The translations under genes and the position numbers were made by a program. From Variovorax sp. Root473 (GTDB lineage: Bacteria; Pseudomonadota; Gammaproteobacteria; Burkholderiales; Burkholderiaceae_C), in NCBI RefSeq assembly GCF_001426505.1, contig NZ_LMEV01000016.1, forward strand, positions 170,624 to 234,623: a stretch of DNA of 64,000 nucleotides, written 5' to 3'. Each line of letters opens with the position of its first letter. Positions within the stretch are counted from its first letter, which is position 1. This document shows, piece after piece, positions 24,380-35,470 of this stretch. Below the pieces are notes generated by a model. The model saw nothing but the letters and a program-made list of their open reading frames with translations, had not been told where the DNA came from and made no database searches.

Positions 24380-25618
24380 ATGACACGTTCCCTCATTTCC
24401 GCCCGTCCCGGCACGCGCCGCCGCTTGCTGGGCGCCGGCCTCGCCGCCACGCTCGGCCTGACTGCAGCCTTCACGGCACAGGCCCAGAAGCGCTACGACC
24501 CGGGCGCGAGCGACACCGAGATCAAGATCGGCCACATCGTCCCGTACTCGGGCCCGGTGTCGGCCTACGGCACCATCGGCAAGGCGGCGGCAGGCTACTT
24601 CGCCAAGGTCAACGCCGAGGGTGGCATCAACGGCCGCAAGGTCACGTTCATCTCGCTGGACGACGCCTACAACCCTTCGAAGACGGTGGAGCAGGCGCGC
24701 AAGCTGGTCGAACAAGATGAAGTGCTGGTGCTCTTCGGCCCGCTGGGCACGGCGCACAACCTGGCGATCCAGCGCTACATGAACGCCAAGAAGGTGCCGC
24801 AGCTGTTCGTGGCCACGGGCGCCACGCGCTTCGGCGATCCGAAGGCCTTCCCCTGGACGATGGGCTGGCAGCCCACGTACCAGACCGAAGGCAAGATCTA
24901 CGCGCAACACATCCTCTCGACCAAGCCCAACGCGAAGATCGCCGTGCTCATGCAGAACGACGACTTCGGCAAGGACTTCCTCAAGGGCTTTCTCGAAGCG
25001 CTCGGCGACAAGGCCAAGACGATGATCGTGGCGCAGTCGACCTACGAGGTGACCGACCCGACCATCGACAGCCAGATGGTCAACCTGAAGGCCTCGGGCG
25101 CCGACACCTTCTTCAGCATCACCACGCCCAAGTTCGCGGCGCAGGCGATCCGCAAGGCGGCCGACATCGGCTGGAAGCCCACGCAGTACCTGTCGAGCGT
25201 GTCGGTGTCGGTGTCGGCGGTGATCAAGCCGGCCGGCCCCGAGAACGCAGTGGGCGTGATCTCGGCCACCTACCTGCGCGACCCGGCCGACGACATGTGG
25301 AAGGGCGCCAAGGAGTACGAGGACTACAAGACCTGGTTCAGCAAGTACTACCCCTCGGGCGACCTGAGCGATTCGCTCAACGTGCTGGGCTATTCGTCGG
25401 CGCAGACGCTGGAGCAGGTGCTGCGCAAGGCGGGCGACGACCTCACGCGCGCCAACATCATGAAGATCGCGGCCAACCTGCAGTACAGCCCGCCGATGCT
25501 CTACCCGGGCATCGAGGTGAAGACCTCGCCGACCGACTTCTACCCGATCGAGCGCATGCAGCTCGTGCGCTTCAACGGCACGCGCTACGAGCCGTTCGGC
25601 AAGGTGCTAGGCGATTGA
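24380..25618 (+). CDS. ABC-transporter substrate-binding protein (branched-chain amino-acid type)
   Basis: 412 residues, GGAGA upstream of ATG 24380. A twin-arginine-like signal (GTRRRLLGAGLAATLG... AQAQ) precedes a Peripla_BP_6 domain: IKIGHIVPYSGPVSAYGTIGK, GGINGRKVTFISLDDAYNPSKTVEQARKLVEQDEVLVLFGPLGT, and IAVLMQNDDFGKDFLKGF. Such proteins also feed aromatic or aliphatic acids to LivHMGF-like importers. No permease or ATPase gene is nearby. The next gene is a clear paralogue. It should deliver substrate to the CoA-ester pathway encoded divergently. Confidence 0.88.
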   Translation: MTRSLISARPGTRRRLLGAGLAATLGLTAAFTAQAQKRYDPGASDTEIKIGHIVPYSGPVSAYGTIGKAAAGYFAKVNAEGGINGRKVTFISLDDAYNPSKTVEQARKLVEQDEVLVLFGPLGTAHNLAIQRYMNAKKVPQLFVATGATRFGDPKAFPWTMGWQPTYQTEGKIYAQHILSTKPNAKIAVLMQNDDFGKDFLKGFLEALGDKAKTMIVAQSTYEVTDPTIDSQMVNLKASGADTFFSITTPKFAAQAIRKAADIGWKPTQYLSSVSVSVSAVIKPAGPENAVGVISATYLRDPADDMWKGAKEYEDYKTWFSKYYPSGDLSDSLNVLGYSSAQTLEQVLRKAGDDLTRANIMKIAANLQYSPPMLYPGIEVKTSPTDFYPIERMQLVRFNGTRYEPFGKVLGD

Positions 25619-25684
25619 TCGATGCCCCACGGGCCGCGCTGTCGGCCCGCCATTCATTTCCCTTTTTTTTCCACTGAAGCTTCC

Positions 25685-26899
25685 ATGACCTCCATCGTTC
25701 GACTGGCCGCCGCCCTGGGCGGCGCGGCCCTCCTGTTCACTGCCGGCGCGGCCCTCGCGCAGAAGAAGTACGACACCGGCGCCTCCGACACCGAGATCAA
25801 GCTGGGCATGGCCATGCCCTACAGCGGCCCGGTGTCGTCGTACGGCATCGTCGGCAAGGTCAACGAGGCCTACTTCAAGATGGTGAACGACAAGGGCGGC
25901 ATCAACGGCCGCAAGGTGACGCTCATCAGCTACGACGACCAGTACACGCCGCCGCGCACCACCGAGGTGGTGCGCAAGCTGGTCGAGCAGGACGAAGTGC
26001 TGGCCGTGTACGGCAACCTGGGCTCGGCCTCCAATGCCGCGATCCAGCGCTACATGAATGCCAAGAAGGTGCCGCACCTGTTCCTGGGCGTGGGCGCCGA
26101 CCGCTTCAACGACCCCAAGACCTACCCCTGGACCACGCCCTACATGCCCAGCTACGAGGGCGAGGGCAGCCTCTACGCGAAGAACATCCTGAAGACGATG
26201 CCGAACGCGAAGATCGCCGTGCTCTACCAGAACGACGACTTCGGCAAGGACCTGCTCAAGGGCCTGAAGAAGGGCCTGGGCGACAAGGCCTCGATGGTGG
26301 TGGCCGAGGCCTCGTTCGAAGTGGCCGACCCGACGGTCGATTCGCAGATCATCAAGCTGCAGTCGTCGGGCGCCGACGTGTTCGTCAACTTCGCCACCGC
26401 GCGCTTCGCCGCGCAGGCCATCCGCAAGGCGTGGGACATCGGCTGGAAGCCGAAGCAGCAGTACCTCACCTACGTGTCGGCCTACGTGAAGATGACGCTG
26501 GAGCCCGCGGGCCTGGAGAAATCGAAGGGCATCATGGCCATGGCCTTCTTCAAGGACGCTGCGCAGCCGCGCTGGGCCAACGACCCGGCCACGCAGGAGT
26601 TCCTGGCCTTCATGAAGAAGTACGCACCGAACGAAGACGTGAACAACGCCGCCGGCGTGTACGGCTACGGCGTGGCGCAGGCCATGGAGACGGTGCTCAA
26701 GGCGTCGGGCGACAACCTCACGCGCGAGAACATCCTCAAGCAGGCCACCACGCTGAAGAACATGCGCACCGGCATGCTGCTGCCGGGGATTGCGCTGAAC
26801 ACCTCGAACACCGACTACTTCCCGTTCAACACGCTGCAGCTGGTGCAGTTCAACGGCAAGGAGTTCGAGCCCATGGGTGATTCGATTGCCGTGAAGTAG
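25685..26899 (+). CDS. ABC-transporter substrate-binding protein, paralogue of the preceding gene
   Basis: 404 residues, signal peptide to ALAQKK. The sequence follows its neighbour closely through the mature part: KYDTGASDTEIKLGMAMPYSGPVSSYGIVGK, GGINGRKVTLISYDDQYTPPRTTEVVRKLVEQDEVLAVYGNLGS, and YQNDDFGKDLLKGLKKGLGDKA. The pair arose by tandem duplication, and their divergence shows in the ligand-facing segments. It is 66 bp after the first copy and 41 bp before an acyl-CoA ligase, so the three genes are likely one operon. Confidence 0.88.
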   Translation: MTSIVRLAAALGGAALLFTAGAALAQKKYDTGASDTEIKLGMAMPYSGPVSSYGIVGKVNEAYFKMVNDKGGINGRKVTLISYDDQYTPPRTTEVVRKLVEQDEVLAVYGNLGSASNAAIQRYMNAKKVPHLFLGVGADRFNDPKTYPWTTPYMPSYEGEGSLYAKNILKTMPNAKIAVLYQNDDFGKDLLKGLKKGLGDKASMVVAEASFEVADPTVDSQIIKLQSSGADVFVNFATARFAAQAIRKAWDIGWKPKQQYLTYVSAYVKMTLEPAGLEKSKGIMAMAFFKDAAQPRWANDPATQEFLAFMKKYAPNEDVNNAAGVYGYGVAQAMETVLKASGDNLTRENILKQATTLKNMRTGMLLPGIALNTSNTDYFPFNTLQLVQFNGKEFEPMGDSIAVK

Positions 26900-26940
26900 C
26901 CTTCCGAAGCACGCAAAAAAATCCACTGGAGACACACACC

Positions 26941-28581
26941 ATGTTCGGACTGATGCAGGACCGCCCGCTGCTGATCTCGTCGCTGATCGACCACGCGGCC
27001 ACCTTCCACCCCCATGCCGAGATCGTCGGTCGCACCGTCGAGGGCCCGGTGCACCGCACCAACTACCGCGAGGTGCAGTTGCGTTCCAAGCAGGTGGCCA
27101 ATGCGATGAAGGCGCTGGGCGTGGCGCCCGGCGACCGCGTGGGCACGCTGGCGTGGAACACCTGGCGGCACCTGGCGCTGTACTACGGCGTGTCGGGATC
27201 AGGCGCGGTGCTGCACACGGTGAACCCACGGCTCTTTCCGGAGCAGATCGACTACATCGTCAATCACGCCGAAGACAAGGTGCTGTTCTTCGACACCAGC
27301 TTCGCGCCGCTGGTCGAGAAGCTAGCCCCCAAGCTCAAGAGCGTGCGCGCCTTCGTCGCCATGACCGACCGCGCCCACATGCCGGCCATCGATGTGCCGA
27401 ACCTGCTGTGCTACGACGAGCTCATCGGTGCGCAGAGCGAGGAGTACACCTGGCCCGAGTTCGACGAGCGCACCGCCTCGTCCCTGTGCTACACGTCAGG
27501 CACCACCGGCAACCCCAAGGGCGTGCTGTATTCGCACCGCTCCACCGTGCTGCATTCGCTGATGGAATGCGCGCCCGACACCTTCGGCGTGTGCTCGCAG
27601 ATGACGCTGCTGCTCGCCGTGCCCATGTTCCACGCCAACGCCTGGGGCATGCCGTACTCGGCGGCGATGGTGGGCGCCAAGCTCGTGATGCCCGGCCCGC
27701 ACATGGACGGCCAGAGCCTGTACGAACTCATGCGCGACGAGAAGGTGAGCTTCTCGCAGGCGGTGCCCACCGTGTGGCTGATGCTGTTCCAGTACTTCGA
27801 TGCCCACCCCGAGATCGACACCCGCGCCATCGGCCTGAAGCGCATCGGCGTGGGCGGCGCCGCCACGCCGCGCGCCATGATCGAACGCTTCGAGCGCGAC
27901 TTCAACGCCGACTTCGTGCAAGGCTGGGGCATGACCGAGACCAGCCCCATCGGCGTGATCGGCAACCTGCTGCCCAGGCACCTCTCGCTTGCGAAAGAAG
28001 AGCAGACCACCGTCAAGATGCGCCAGGGCCGTGGCGTGTGGGGCGTGGAGCTCAAGATCGTCGACGAGAACGGCCAGCGCCTGCCGCACGACGGCGTGGC
28101 CTTCGGCCACCTGCATGTGCGCGGTCCGTGGATTGCGAGCGGTTACTTCCGCAGCGAAGGCGGCGACGTGCTCGACGCCGAGGGCTTCTTCCCGACCGGC
28201 GACGTCGCCAACATCGACGCCGACGGCTACGTGCAGCTGGTCGACCGCGCCAAGGACGTCATCAAGTCGGGCGGCGAGTGGATCTCGTCGATCGACCTGG
28301 AGAACGCCGCCAGCGCGCACCCGGCCGTGGCCGAGGCGGCGGTGATCGGCATCGCGCATCCGAAGTGGCAGGAACGGCCGCTGCTGATCGTCGTGAAGCG
28401 CGCGGGCGCAGAGGTCACGGGCGAGGAACTGCTCACTTTTCTTTCGCAGCGCGTGGCCAAGTGGTGGCTGCCCGACGACGTGGCGTTCGTCGACAGCCTG
28501 CCGCATACAGCCACCGGCAAGCTGCTGAAGACCAAGCTGCGCGAGCAGTTCAAGGGCTACGTTGCGGCCAAGTCAACCTGA
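26941..28581 (+). CDS. Acyl-CoA ligase, medium-chain / DmdB-like
   Basis: 546 residues. ANL motifs: [20 protein letters not shown] (P-loop), [33 protein letters not shown], and [22 protein letters not shown] with the KSGGEWISS form seen in AlkK and 3-methylmercaptopropionyl-CoA ligase (DmdB) relatives. [15 protein letters not shown] holds the catalytic lysine. It is the third gene of the plus-strand operon with the two ABC binding proteins and likely activates the imported acid. The phenol regulator gene starts 172 bp downstream. Confidence 0.88.
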   Translation: MFGLMQDRPLLISSLIDHAATFHPHAEIVGRTVEGPVHRTNYREVQLRSKQVANAMKALGVAPGDRVGTLAWNTWRHLALYYGVSGSGAVLHTVNPRLFPEQIDYIVNHAEDKVLFFDTSFAPLVEKLAPKLKSVRAFVAMTDRAHMPAIDVPNLLCYDELIGAQSEEYTWPEFDERTASSLCYTSGTTGNPKGVLYSHRSTVLHSLMECAPDTFGVCSQMTLLLAVPMFHANAWGMPYSAAMVGAKLVMPGPHMDGQSLYELMRDEKVSFSQAVPTVWLMLFQYFDAHPEIDTRAIGLKRIGVGGAATPRAMIERFERDFNADFVQGWGMTETSPIGVIGNLLPRHLSLAKEEQTTVKMRQGRGVWGVELKIVDENGQRLPHDGVAFGHLHVRGPWIASGYFRSEGGDVLDAEGFFPTGDVANIDADGYVQLVDRAKDVIKSGGEWISSIDLENAASAHPAVAEAAVIGIAHPKWQERPLLIVVKRAGAEVTGEELLTFLSQRVAKWWLPDDVAFVDSLPHTATGKLLKTKLREQFKGYVAAKST

Positions 28582-28753
28582 TGACAGTTGTTAGGCTTTT
28601 CTGTGCATAACTCTGTGGGTTGCCTGAGGAGGCGGACCAGCAGAACGAGCATTGGCGCGGCTTCGCACCACGTTGCCTGTTGATTGAGCAGCCTTGTCGT
28701 CCGTCCTTGCAGGAGAATGTAGGAGGAACGGATTCCAGACAAGTAAAGGGGAC

Positions 28754-30427
<1,674 letters not shown>

Positions 30428-30461
30428 GCGGACGTCGGCCGGCGTTTTCCGGTTTTCACCA

Positions 30462-30494
30462 TTTGATCAAGCTGCACCGCAGCAAATGATCAAA
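30462..30494. promoter_or_regulatory. Upstream activating dyad for the DmpR-type activator
   Basis: Outer arms TTTGATCA (30462-30469) and TGATCAAA (30487-30494) are exact inverted copies, with inner arms AGCTGC and GCAGCA. The TTGATCA half-sites are those of XylR/DmpR enhancers. It is centred about 118 bases before the expected transcription start. Confidence 0.8.
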
Positions 30495-30568
30495 ACAGCA
30501 TCCGGGACTTCCCGGTGCTGCGGGCCCGCAGGCGCAGCGGACCCATGTAAATCAATCACTTAGCCACG

Positions 30569-30584
30569 TTGGCACGCCCGTTGC
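30569..30584 (+). promoter_or_regulatory. Sigma-54 (-24/-12) promoter of the phenol operon
   Basis: TTGGCACGCCCGTTGC matches the consensus TGGCAC-N5-TTGC. The GG is at 30571-30572 and the GC at 30583-30584. It lies 57 bases upstream of the first gene, so start of transcription is expected near 30596. Confidence 0.9.
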
Positions 30585-30640
30585 CCTTATCAGGCCGGGC
30601 GGCGCTGGTGCCGTCCACCTGTTGATGGATTGAACAAGTG

Positions 30641-30919
30641 ATGCCCTCGATACAGCCTGGCTCCCACAGCGGCAGCGCCGGACAGATGACCGGCCAGCCC
30701 TGCTATGTGCGCGTCACCGGCACACGCGACGCCCGCTTCGTGGAGTTCGAGTTCGCCATCGGCGACCCGGAGCTGGCCGTGGAGCTGACGTTGCGATTCG
30801 ACCAGTTCCGCGAGTTCTGCGCGCGCCACGAGGTGCGCCACCTGACGACCGAAGAGGGCGCCCGGCTCGACTACGAGCGCATGAAGTGGCGCTTCGGCGC
30901 GCCCGGCATCGACCACTGA
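30641..30919 (+). CDS. dmpK: Phenol hydroxylase assembly subunit P0 (DmpK)
   Basis: 92 residues from ATG 30641; GTG 30638 directly before it is also possible. The core CYVRVTGTRDARFVEFEFAIGDPELAVELTLRFDQFREFC and a C-terminal DYERMKWRFG match the small first-gene product of phenol hydroxylase operons. DmpK is not needed for catalysis but helps load iron into the oxygenase. It is the first gene after the sigma-54 promoter. Confidence 0.9.
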   Translation: MPSIQPGSHSGSAGQMTGQPCYVRVTGTRDARFVEFEFAIGDPELAVELTLRFDQFREFCARHEVRHLTTEEGARLDYERMKWRFGAPGIDH

Positions 30920-30961
30920 CCGACCCGCATTCCTTTTCCGCGATAACCAAGGAGACATCCC

Positions 30962-31966
30962 GTGCAAGTCGACATCAAGACCTCGGACATCCGGCCGATC
31001 CGGCAGACCTTCTCACACGTGGCGCGGCGGCTCGGCGACAAGCCGGCCTCGCGCTACCAGGAAGCCACGCTGGACATGCAGCCCACGGCCAACTTCCACT
31101 ATCGGCCGCTGTGGGACCCGCAGCACGCGCTGTACGACAAGCGCCGCACAGCCCTTGTGATGGCCGACTGGTACAGCTTCAAGGACCCGCGCCACTACTA
31201 CTACGGCGTGTACACCATGACCCGCGCGCGCCAGCAGGAAGGCGCCGACCGCCAGTTCGAGTTCGCCGAGAAGCGCCAGCTGCTGGCCCAGGCCGACGCC
31301 GGCGTGCGCGAGTCGCTGCAGCAGGTGCTGGTGCCGCTGCGCCACTACGAGTGGGGCGCGAACATGAACCACAGCTACTGCTGCGGCTACGGCTACGGCA
31401 CGGCCATCACGCAGCCCTTCATCTACGCGGCCATGGACCGCCTGGGCATCGCGCAGTACCTCTCTCGCGTCGGCCTGCAGATCGACGCCAACTCGGGCCG
31501 CGCGCTGGACGCCGGCAAGGAAGCCTGGCTCGCGCACCCGGCCTGGCAGGGCGTGCGCCGCCTGATGGAGAACCTCTTCGTCACCAAGGACTGGTTCGAG
31601 GTGTTCGTGGCCCAGAACCTCGTGCTCGACGGCCTGCTGTACCCGCTGGTCTACCGCCACTACGTGAATGCGCAGGCGGCGGACACCGGCAACGCGCTGC
31701 CGATGCTCACCGAGTTCATGAACGAATGGTTCGACGAGAACGTGCGCTGGGTCGACGCCACGCTGAAGACCGCCGCCGACGAATCGCCCGCCAATGCCGC
31801 GCTGCTCGCGCAGTGGTACGCGAGCTGGCGCGACCAGGCCGTGCAGGCGCTGGCGCCGCTGGCCGCGCTGGCCCTGGGTGCGCCGGGCGCCGAGGTGCTG
31901 AAGACGCTGCACACCGCGCTCGATGCGCGCGTGGCCCGGCTGGTGCGCACGGGCGCTGCCGCCTGA
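30962..31966 (+). CDS. dmpL: Phenol 2-monooxygenase beta subunit P1 (DmpL)
   Basis: 334 residues starting at GTG 30962, with a strong AAGGAGA seven bases upstream. Features: QTFSHVARRLGDKPASRYQEATLDMQ, HYRPLWDPQHALYDKRRTALVMADWY, and YGWG-type aromatic stretches (WGANMNHSYCCGYGYGTAI). It is the non-catalytic beta chain of the (alpha beta gamma)2 hydroxylase; its ferritin-like fold lacks the diiron ligands. The family length is about 330. Part of the dmpKLMNOP set that turns phenol into catechol. Confidence 0.92.
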   Translation: MQVDIKTSDIRPIRQTFSHVARRLGDKPASRYQEATLDMQPTANFHYRPLWDPQHALYDKRRTALVMADWYSFKDPRHYYYGVYTMTRARQQEGADRQFEFAEKRQLLAQADAGVRESLQQVLVPLRHYEWGANMNHSYCCGYGYGTAITQPFIYAAMDRLGIAQYLSRVGLQIDANSGRALDAGKEAWLAHPAWQGVRRLMENLFVTKDWFEVFVAQNLVLDGLLYPLVYRHYVNAQAADTGNALPMLTEFMNEWFDENVRWVDATLKTAADESPANAALLAQWYASWRDQAVQALAPLAALALGAPGAEVLKTLHTALDARVARLVRTGAAA

Positions 31967-32000
31967 ACAGATTGCACCCAGAGGACCAAGGAGACATCCC

Positions 32001-32297
32001 ATGACCACTGCCACCGCCGAAGTGTCCCGACCGCCCGTCTTCATCGCGTTGCAGACCGGCGACGCCGCACGCGCCATCGTCGAAGCCATCGTGACCGACA
32101 ACCCTGAGGCCACTGTCACCGAGTACCCCGCGATGGTGAAGATCGATGCGCCCGGCCGCCTCGTGATCCGCCGCGAGAGCGTCGAAGCCCTGATCGGCCG
32201 CCGCTGGGACCTGCAGGAGCTGCACCTGAGCCTGATCTCGCTGTCCGGAAGCATCGAAGAGACCGACGACGAATTCACCCTCCACTGGGGCGCCTGA
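32001..32297 (+). CDS. dmpM: Phenol hydroxylase coupling protein P2 (DmpM, MmoB family)
   Basis: 98 residues, AAGGAGA before ATG 32001. It has the MmoB/DmpM fold signature: VFIALQTGDAARAIVEAIVTDNPEATVTEYPAMVKIDAPGRLVIRRESVEALIGRRWDLQELHLSLISLSGSIEETDDEFTLHW. This cofactor-free protein binds the oxygenase next to the diiron site and gates substrate and oxygen. It lies between the beta and alpha subunit genes as in CF600. Confidence 0.93.
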   Translation: MTTATAEVSRPPVFIALQTGDAARAIVEAIVTDNPEATVTEYPAMVKIDAPGRLVIRRESVEALIGRRWDLQELHLSLISLSGSIEETDDEFTLHWGA

Positions 32298-32334
32298 GCC
32301 CAGGCCTCACCGGACCACGACCAAGGACAACGCC

Positions 32335-33918
32335 ATGACCACCCAAGCAGCAGCAAAGACCCCCACGACCCCGCGCCTCGGCCTGAAGGAACGCTACGCC
32401 ATGATGACGCGCGGCCTTGGCTGGGAGACCACGTACCAGTCGATGGATGACGTGTTTCCGTTCGACAAGTTCGAGGGCATCAAGATCCACGACTGGGATC
32501 AGTGGGAAGACCCGTTCCGCCTCACGATGGACGCCTACTGGAAATTCCAGGGCGAGAAGGAGAAGAAGCTCTACGCCATCATCGATGCGTTCCAGCAGAA
32601 CAATGGCCAGTTCAACATCAGCGACCCGCGCTACCTGAACACGCTCAAGCTGTTCCTCACCGGCGTCTCGCCGCTGGAGTACGCGGCGCACCGCGGCTAT
32701 GCCATGGCGGGGCGTTCGCTGCGCGGCGTGGGCGCGCGCGTGGCCTGCCAGATGCAGTCGATCGACGAGCTGCGCCATGCGCAGACGCAGTTCCACACCA
32801 TCAGCCACTTCAACAAGTACTTCCACGGCCTGCACGACCCGCAGCACATGCACGACCGCGTGTGGTACCTGTCGGTGCCCAAGAGCTACTTCGAGGACGC
32901 GATGAGCGCGGGGCCCTTCGAGTTCATCACCGCCATCTCGTTCTCGTTCGAGTACGTGCTGACCAACCTGCTGTTCATGCCCTTCATGAGCGGCGCCGCC
33001 TACAACGGCGACATGGCCACCGTCACCTTCGGCTTCTCGGCGCAAAGCGACGAGTCGCGCCACATGACGCTGGGCCTGGAGGTGGTGAAGTTCATCCTCG
33101 AGCAGGACCCGGACAACGTGCCCATCGTGCAGAAGTGGGTCGACAAGTGGTTTTGGCGCGGCTACCGCCTGCTCACGCTGGTCGCGATGATGATGGACTA
33201 CATGCTGCCCAAGCGCGTCATGAGCTGGTCCGAGGCCTGGGAGATGTACTTCGAGAAGAACGGCGGCGCGCTGTTCGAAGACCTCGCGCGCTACGGCATC
33301 CGCATGCCCAAGTACCACGAGGTGGCCTCGAAGGAAAAGAGCCGCATCTCGCACGAGGCCTGGGCCATCTTCAACAACTACGGCCACGCCGCCAACTTCA
33401 ACGTCTGGGTGCCCAAGCCCGACGAGATGAGCTGGCTGGCCGAGAAGTACCCCGAGACCTTCGACAGCCTGTACCGCCCGCGCTTCGAGTGGCTGGCCGA
33501 GCAGGAGAAGCAGGGCAAGCGCTGGTTCAACAACACGCTGCCCATGCTGTGCCAGACCTGCCAGATCCCGATGGCCTTCACCGAGCCTGACGACCCCACC
33601 AAGATCTGCTACCGCGAGAGCAGTTACCACGGCATGAAGTACCACTTCTGCTCCGACGGCTGCAAGGACGTGTTCGACGGCGAGCCCGAGAAGTACGTGC
33701 AGGCCTGGCTGCCGGTGCACCAGATCTACCAGGGCAACTGCTTCCCCGAAGGCACCGACCCGACGGTGGAAGGCTTCAACCCGCTGGCGGCCGTGCTCGA
33801 CTATTACCACATCAACGTTGGCGCCGACAACGGCGAGTTCAACACCTCGCCCGACAAGGCCAACTGGGAACGCTGGACCGGGCAGGACCTGTCGGCGGCC
33901 GAGCCCAAGGTGGCCTGA
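32335..33918 (+). CDS. dmpN: Phenol hydroxylase oxygenase alpha subunit P3 (DmpN)
   Basis: 527 residues. The diiron ligands are all present with family spacing: Glu115 (SPLEYAAHRG), Glu145 and His148 (IDELRHAQ), Glu206 (SFEYVLTNLL), Glu240 and His243 (SDESRHMTLG). A C-terminal YHS-type zinc segment holds LCQTCQIP and HFCSDGCKDVF. This chain hydroxylates phenol and methylphenols to catechols using O2 and electrons from DmpP. No ligand is missing, so the enzyme should be active. Confidence 0.95.
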   Translation: MTTQAAAKTPTTPRLGLKERYAMMTRGLGWETTYQSMDDVFPFDKFEGIKIHDWDQWEDPFRLTMDAYWKFQGEKEKKLYAIIDAFQQNNGQFNISDPRYLNTLKLFLTGVSPLEYAAHRGYAMAGRSLRGVGARVACQMQSIDELRHAQTQFHTISHFNKYFHGLHDPQHMHDRVWYLSVPKSYFEDAMSAGPFEFITAISFSFEYVLTNLLFMPFMSGAAYNGDMATVTFGFSAQSDESRHMTLGLEVVKFILEQDPDNVPIVQKWVDKWFWRGYRLLTLVAMMMDYMLPKRVMSWSEAWEMYFEKNGGALFEDLARYGIRMPKYHEVASKEKSRISHEAWAIFNNYGHAANFNVWVPKPDEMSWLAEKYPETFDSLYRPRFEWLAEQEKQGKRWFNNTLPMLCQTCQIPMAFTEPDDPTKICYRESSYHGMKYHFCSDGCKDVFDGEPEKYVQAWLPVHQIYQGNCFPEGTDPTVEGFNPLAAVLDYYHINVGADNGEFNTSPDKANWERWTGQDLSAAEPKVA

Positions 33919-33960
33919 GCCCCCAAGGCCCCACCACCCTCATCGACCCCCTCGCGCTTT

Positions 33961-33981
33961 CGCCGTGCTCCATGCACGGCG
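33961..33981 (+). other. Perfect hairpin between dmpN and dmpO
   Basis: CGCCGTGC and GCACGGCG form an 8-bp stem with a 5-base loop in the 96-bp gap, the widest in the operon. No T-run follows, so it is more likely an mRNA-stability or processing element than a terminator. Confidence 0.55.
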
Positions 33982-34014
33982 TGGGCGGCGCTCACCCCGA
34001 AAAAGGAGACCGAC

Positions 34015-34377
34015 ATGTCTGTTGTTGCACTCGCCCCCGGCTACACCGGCACCGTCATGGACAGCGAAGACCGCTTCCACGGCAACCGCCTGCTCTACAT
34101 CGGCTGGGAAGACCACCTGCTCTTTTGCGCCCCCGTGTGCCTGCCGCTGCCCGGCGCCATGCCCTTCGGCGCGCTCATCAGCGACGTGCTGCCCGGCGTC
34201 TACGGCAGCCATCCCGATTTCGAGAAGGTCGACTGGTCGAAGGCCGAATGGTTCGACTCCGGCAAGCCCTTCACGCCCGACGCTTCGAAGTCGCTGGCCG
34301 ACAACGGCCTGGTCCACAAGTCGGCGCTGCGCTTTCGCACACCCGGACTCACGGGCATTCGCGGCTCGTTCAGCTGA
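34015..34377 (+). CDS. dmpO: Phenol hydroxylase gamma subunit P4 (DmpO)
   Basis: 120 residues, AAAGGAGACCGAC before the ATG. YTGTVMDSEDRFHGNRLLYIGWEDHLLFCAPVCLPLPGAMPFGALISDVLPGVYGSHPDFEKVDWSKAEWF is characteristic of the small gamma chain. It completes the hydroxylase core and is required for activity. It is in the expected place between dmpN and dmpP. Confidence 0.93.
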   Translation: MSVVALAPGYTGTVMDSEDRFHGNRLLYIGWEDHLLFCAPVCLPLPGAMPFGALISDVLPGVYGSHPDFEKVDWSKAEWFDSGKPFTPDASKSLADNGLVHKSALRFRTPGLTGIRGSFS

Positions 34378-34395
34378 ACACAGGAGGGCGTTGCC

Positions 34396-35457
34396 ATGAG
34401 CTTCCAGATCATGATCGAGCCGCTGGGCCAGAGCGTCGCCGCGGCCGAGGGCCAGACGGTGCTCGACGCCTGCCTGCGCGCCGGCGTGTGGCTGCCCCAC
34501 GCCTGCGGCCACGGCGTGTGCGGCACCTGCAAGGTGCAGGTGCTCGAAGGCGAATGCGACCACGGCGACGCCTCCAACTTCGCGCTCATGGACTTCGAGC
34601 GCGACGACGGCAAGATCCTCGCGTGCTGCGCGATGGCGCAGGCCGACCTGGTCATCGAGGCCGAGATCGACGAAGACCCCGACGCGCAGTTCCTGCCGCT
34701 GGAAGACTTCGACGCCGAGCTGGTCGAGGCCCGCATGCTCACGCCCACCATCCGCGGCCTGTGGCTGCGCACCGACCGGTCCACCGAGTTCCAGGCCGGC
34801 CAGTACGTGATGCTGCACGTGCCGGGCGTGGACGGCGCGCGTGCCTTCTCGATCGCCAACGCGCCGGGCGAAGACCTGCTCGAGCTGCACATCCGCCGCG
34901 TGCCCAACGGCCGCGCCACCGGCTGGCTGCACGACGAACTGCAGGTAGGCCAGCGCCTGCGCTTCACTGCGCCCAACGGCCGCTTCTTCGTGCGCAAGTC
35001 GGCCGGGCTGCCGATGATCTTCGTGGCCGGCGGCTCGGGCCTGTCGAGCCCGAAGTCGATGGTGCTCGACCTGCTCGCCGAAGGCTGTACCTTGCCGATC
35101 ACGCTGATCCAGGGCGCGCGCAATGCCGGCGAGCTGTACTTCCGCGAACTGTTCGAGCAGCTGGCCGACGTGTACCCGAACTTCACCTACCTGCCGGTGC
35201 TGTCCGATGCATCGGAAGAAGGCTCCGACTGGGCCGGCGCGCGCGGCTTTGCGCACGAGGCACTGAAGGCCCACTTCGCGAACGACTTCCGCGGCCATAA
35301 AGCCTACCTGTGTGGTCCACCGCCGATGACCGAGGCGTGCATCGCCACGCTGATGCAGGGGCGCCTCTTCGAGCGCGACATCTACACCGAGAAGTTCTTC
35401 ACCGCGGCCGATGCCGCCTCGGCCGCGCCGCGCAGCCCGCTGTTCAAGGCACTGTGA
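34396..35457 (+). CDS. dmpP: Phenol hydroxylase reductase P5 (DmpP)
   Basis: 353 residues in three parts. The plant-type [2Fe-2S] domain has Cys37, Cys42, Cys45 and Cys77 (ACGHGVCGTCKVQ...LACC). The FAD domain has the R-x-F-S motif RAFSIAN (149-155). The NADH domain has FVAGGSGLSSPKSMV and the C-terminal YLCGPPPM. It passes electrons from NADH to the diiron oxygenase. It lies 18 bp after dmpO. Confidence 0.94.
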   Translation: MSFQIMIEPLGQSVAAAEGQTVLDACLRAGVWLPHACGHGVCGTCKVQVLEGECDHGDASNFALMDFERDDGKILACCAMAQADLVIEAEIDEDPDAQFLPLEDFDAELVEARMLTPTIRGLWLRTDRSTEFQAGQYVMLHVPGVDGARAFSIANAPGEDLLELHIRRVPNGRATGWLHDELQVGQRLRFTAPNGRFFVRKSAGLPMIFVAGGSGLSSPKSMVLDLLAEGCTLPITLIQGARNAGELYFRELFEQLADVYPNFTYLPVLSDASEEGSDWAGARGFAHEALKAHFANDFRGHKAYLCGPPPMTEACIATLMQGRLFERDIYTEKFFTAADAASAAPRSPLFKAL

Positions 35458-35470
35458 CGTGGAACCCACC

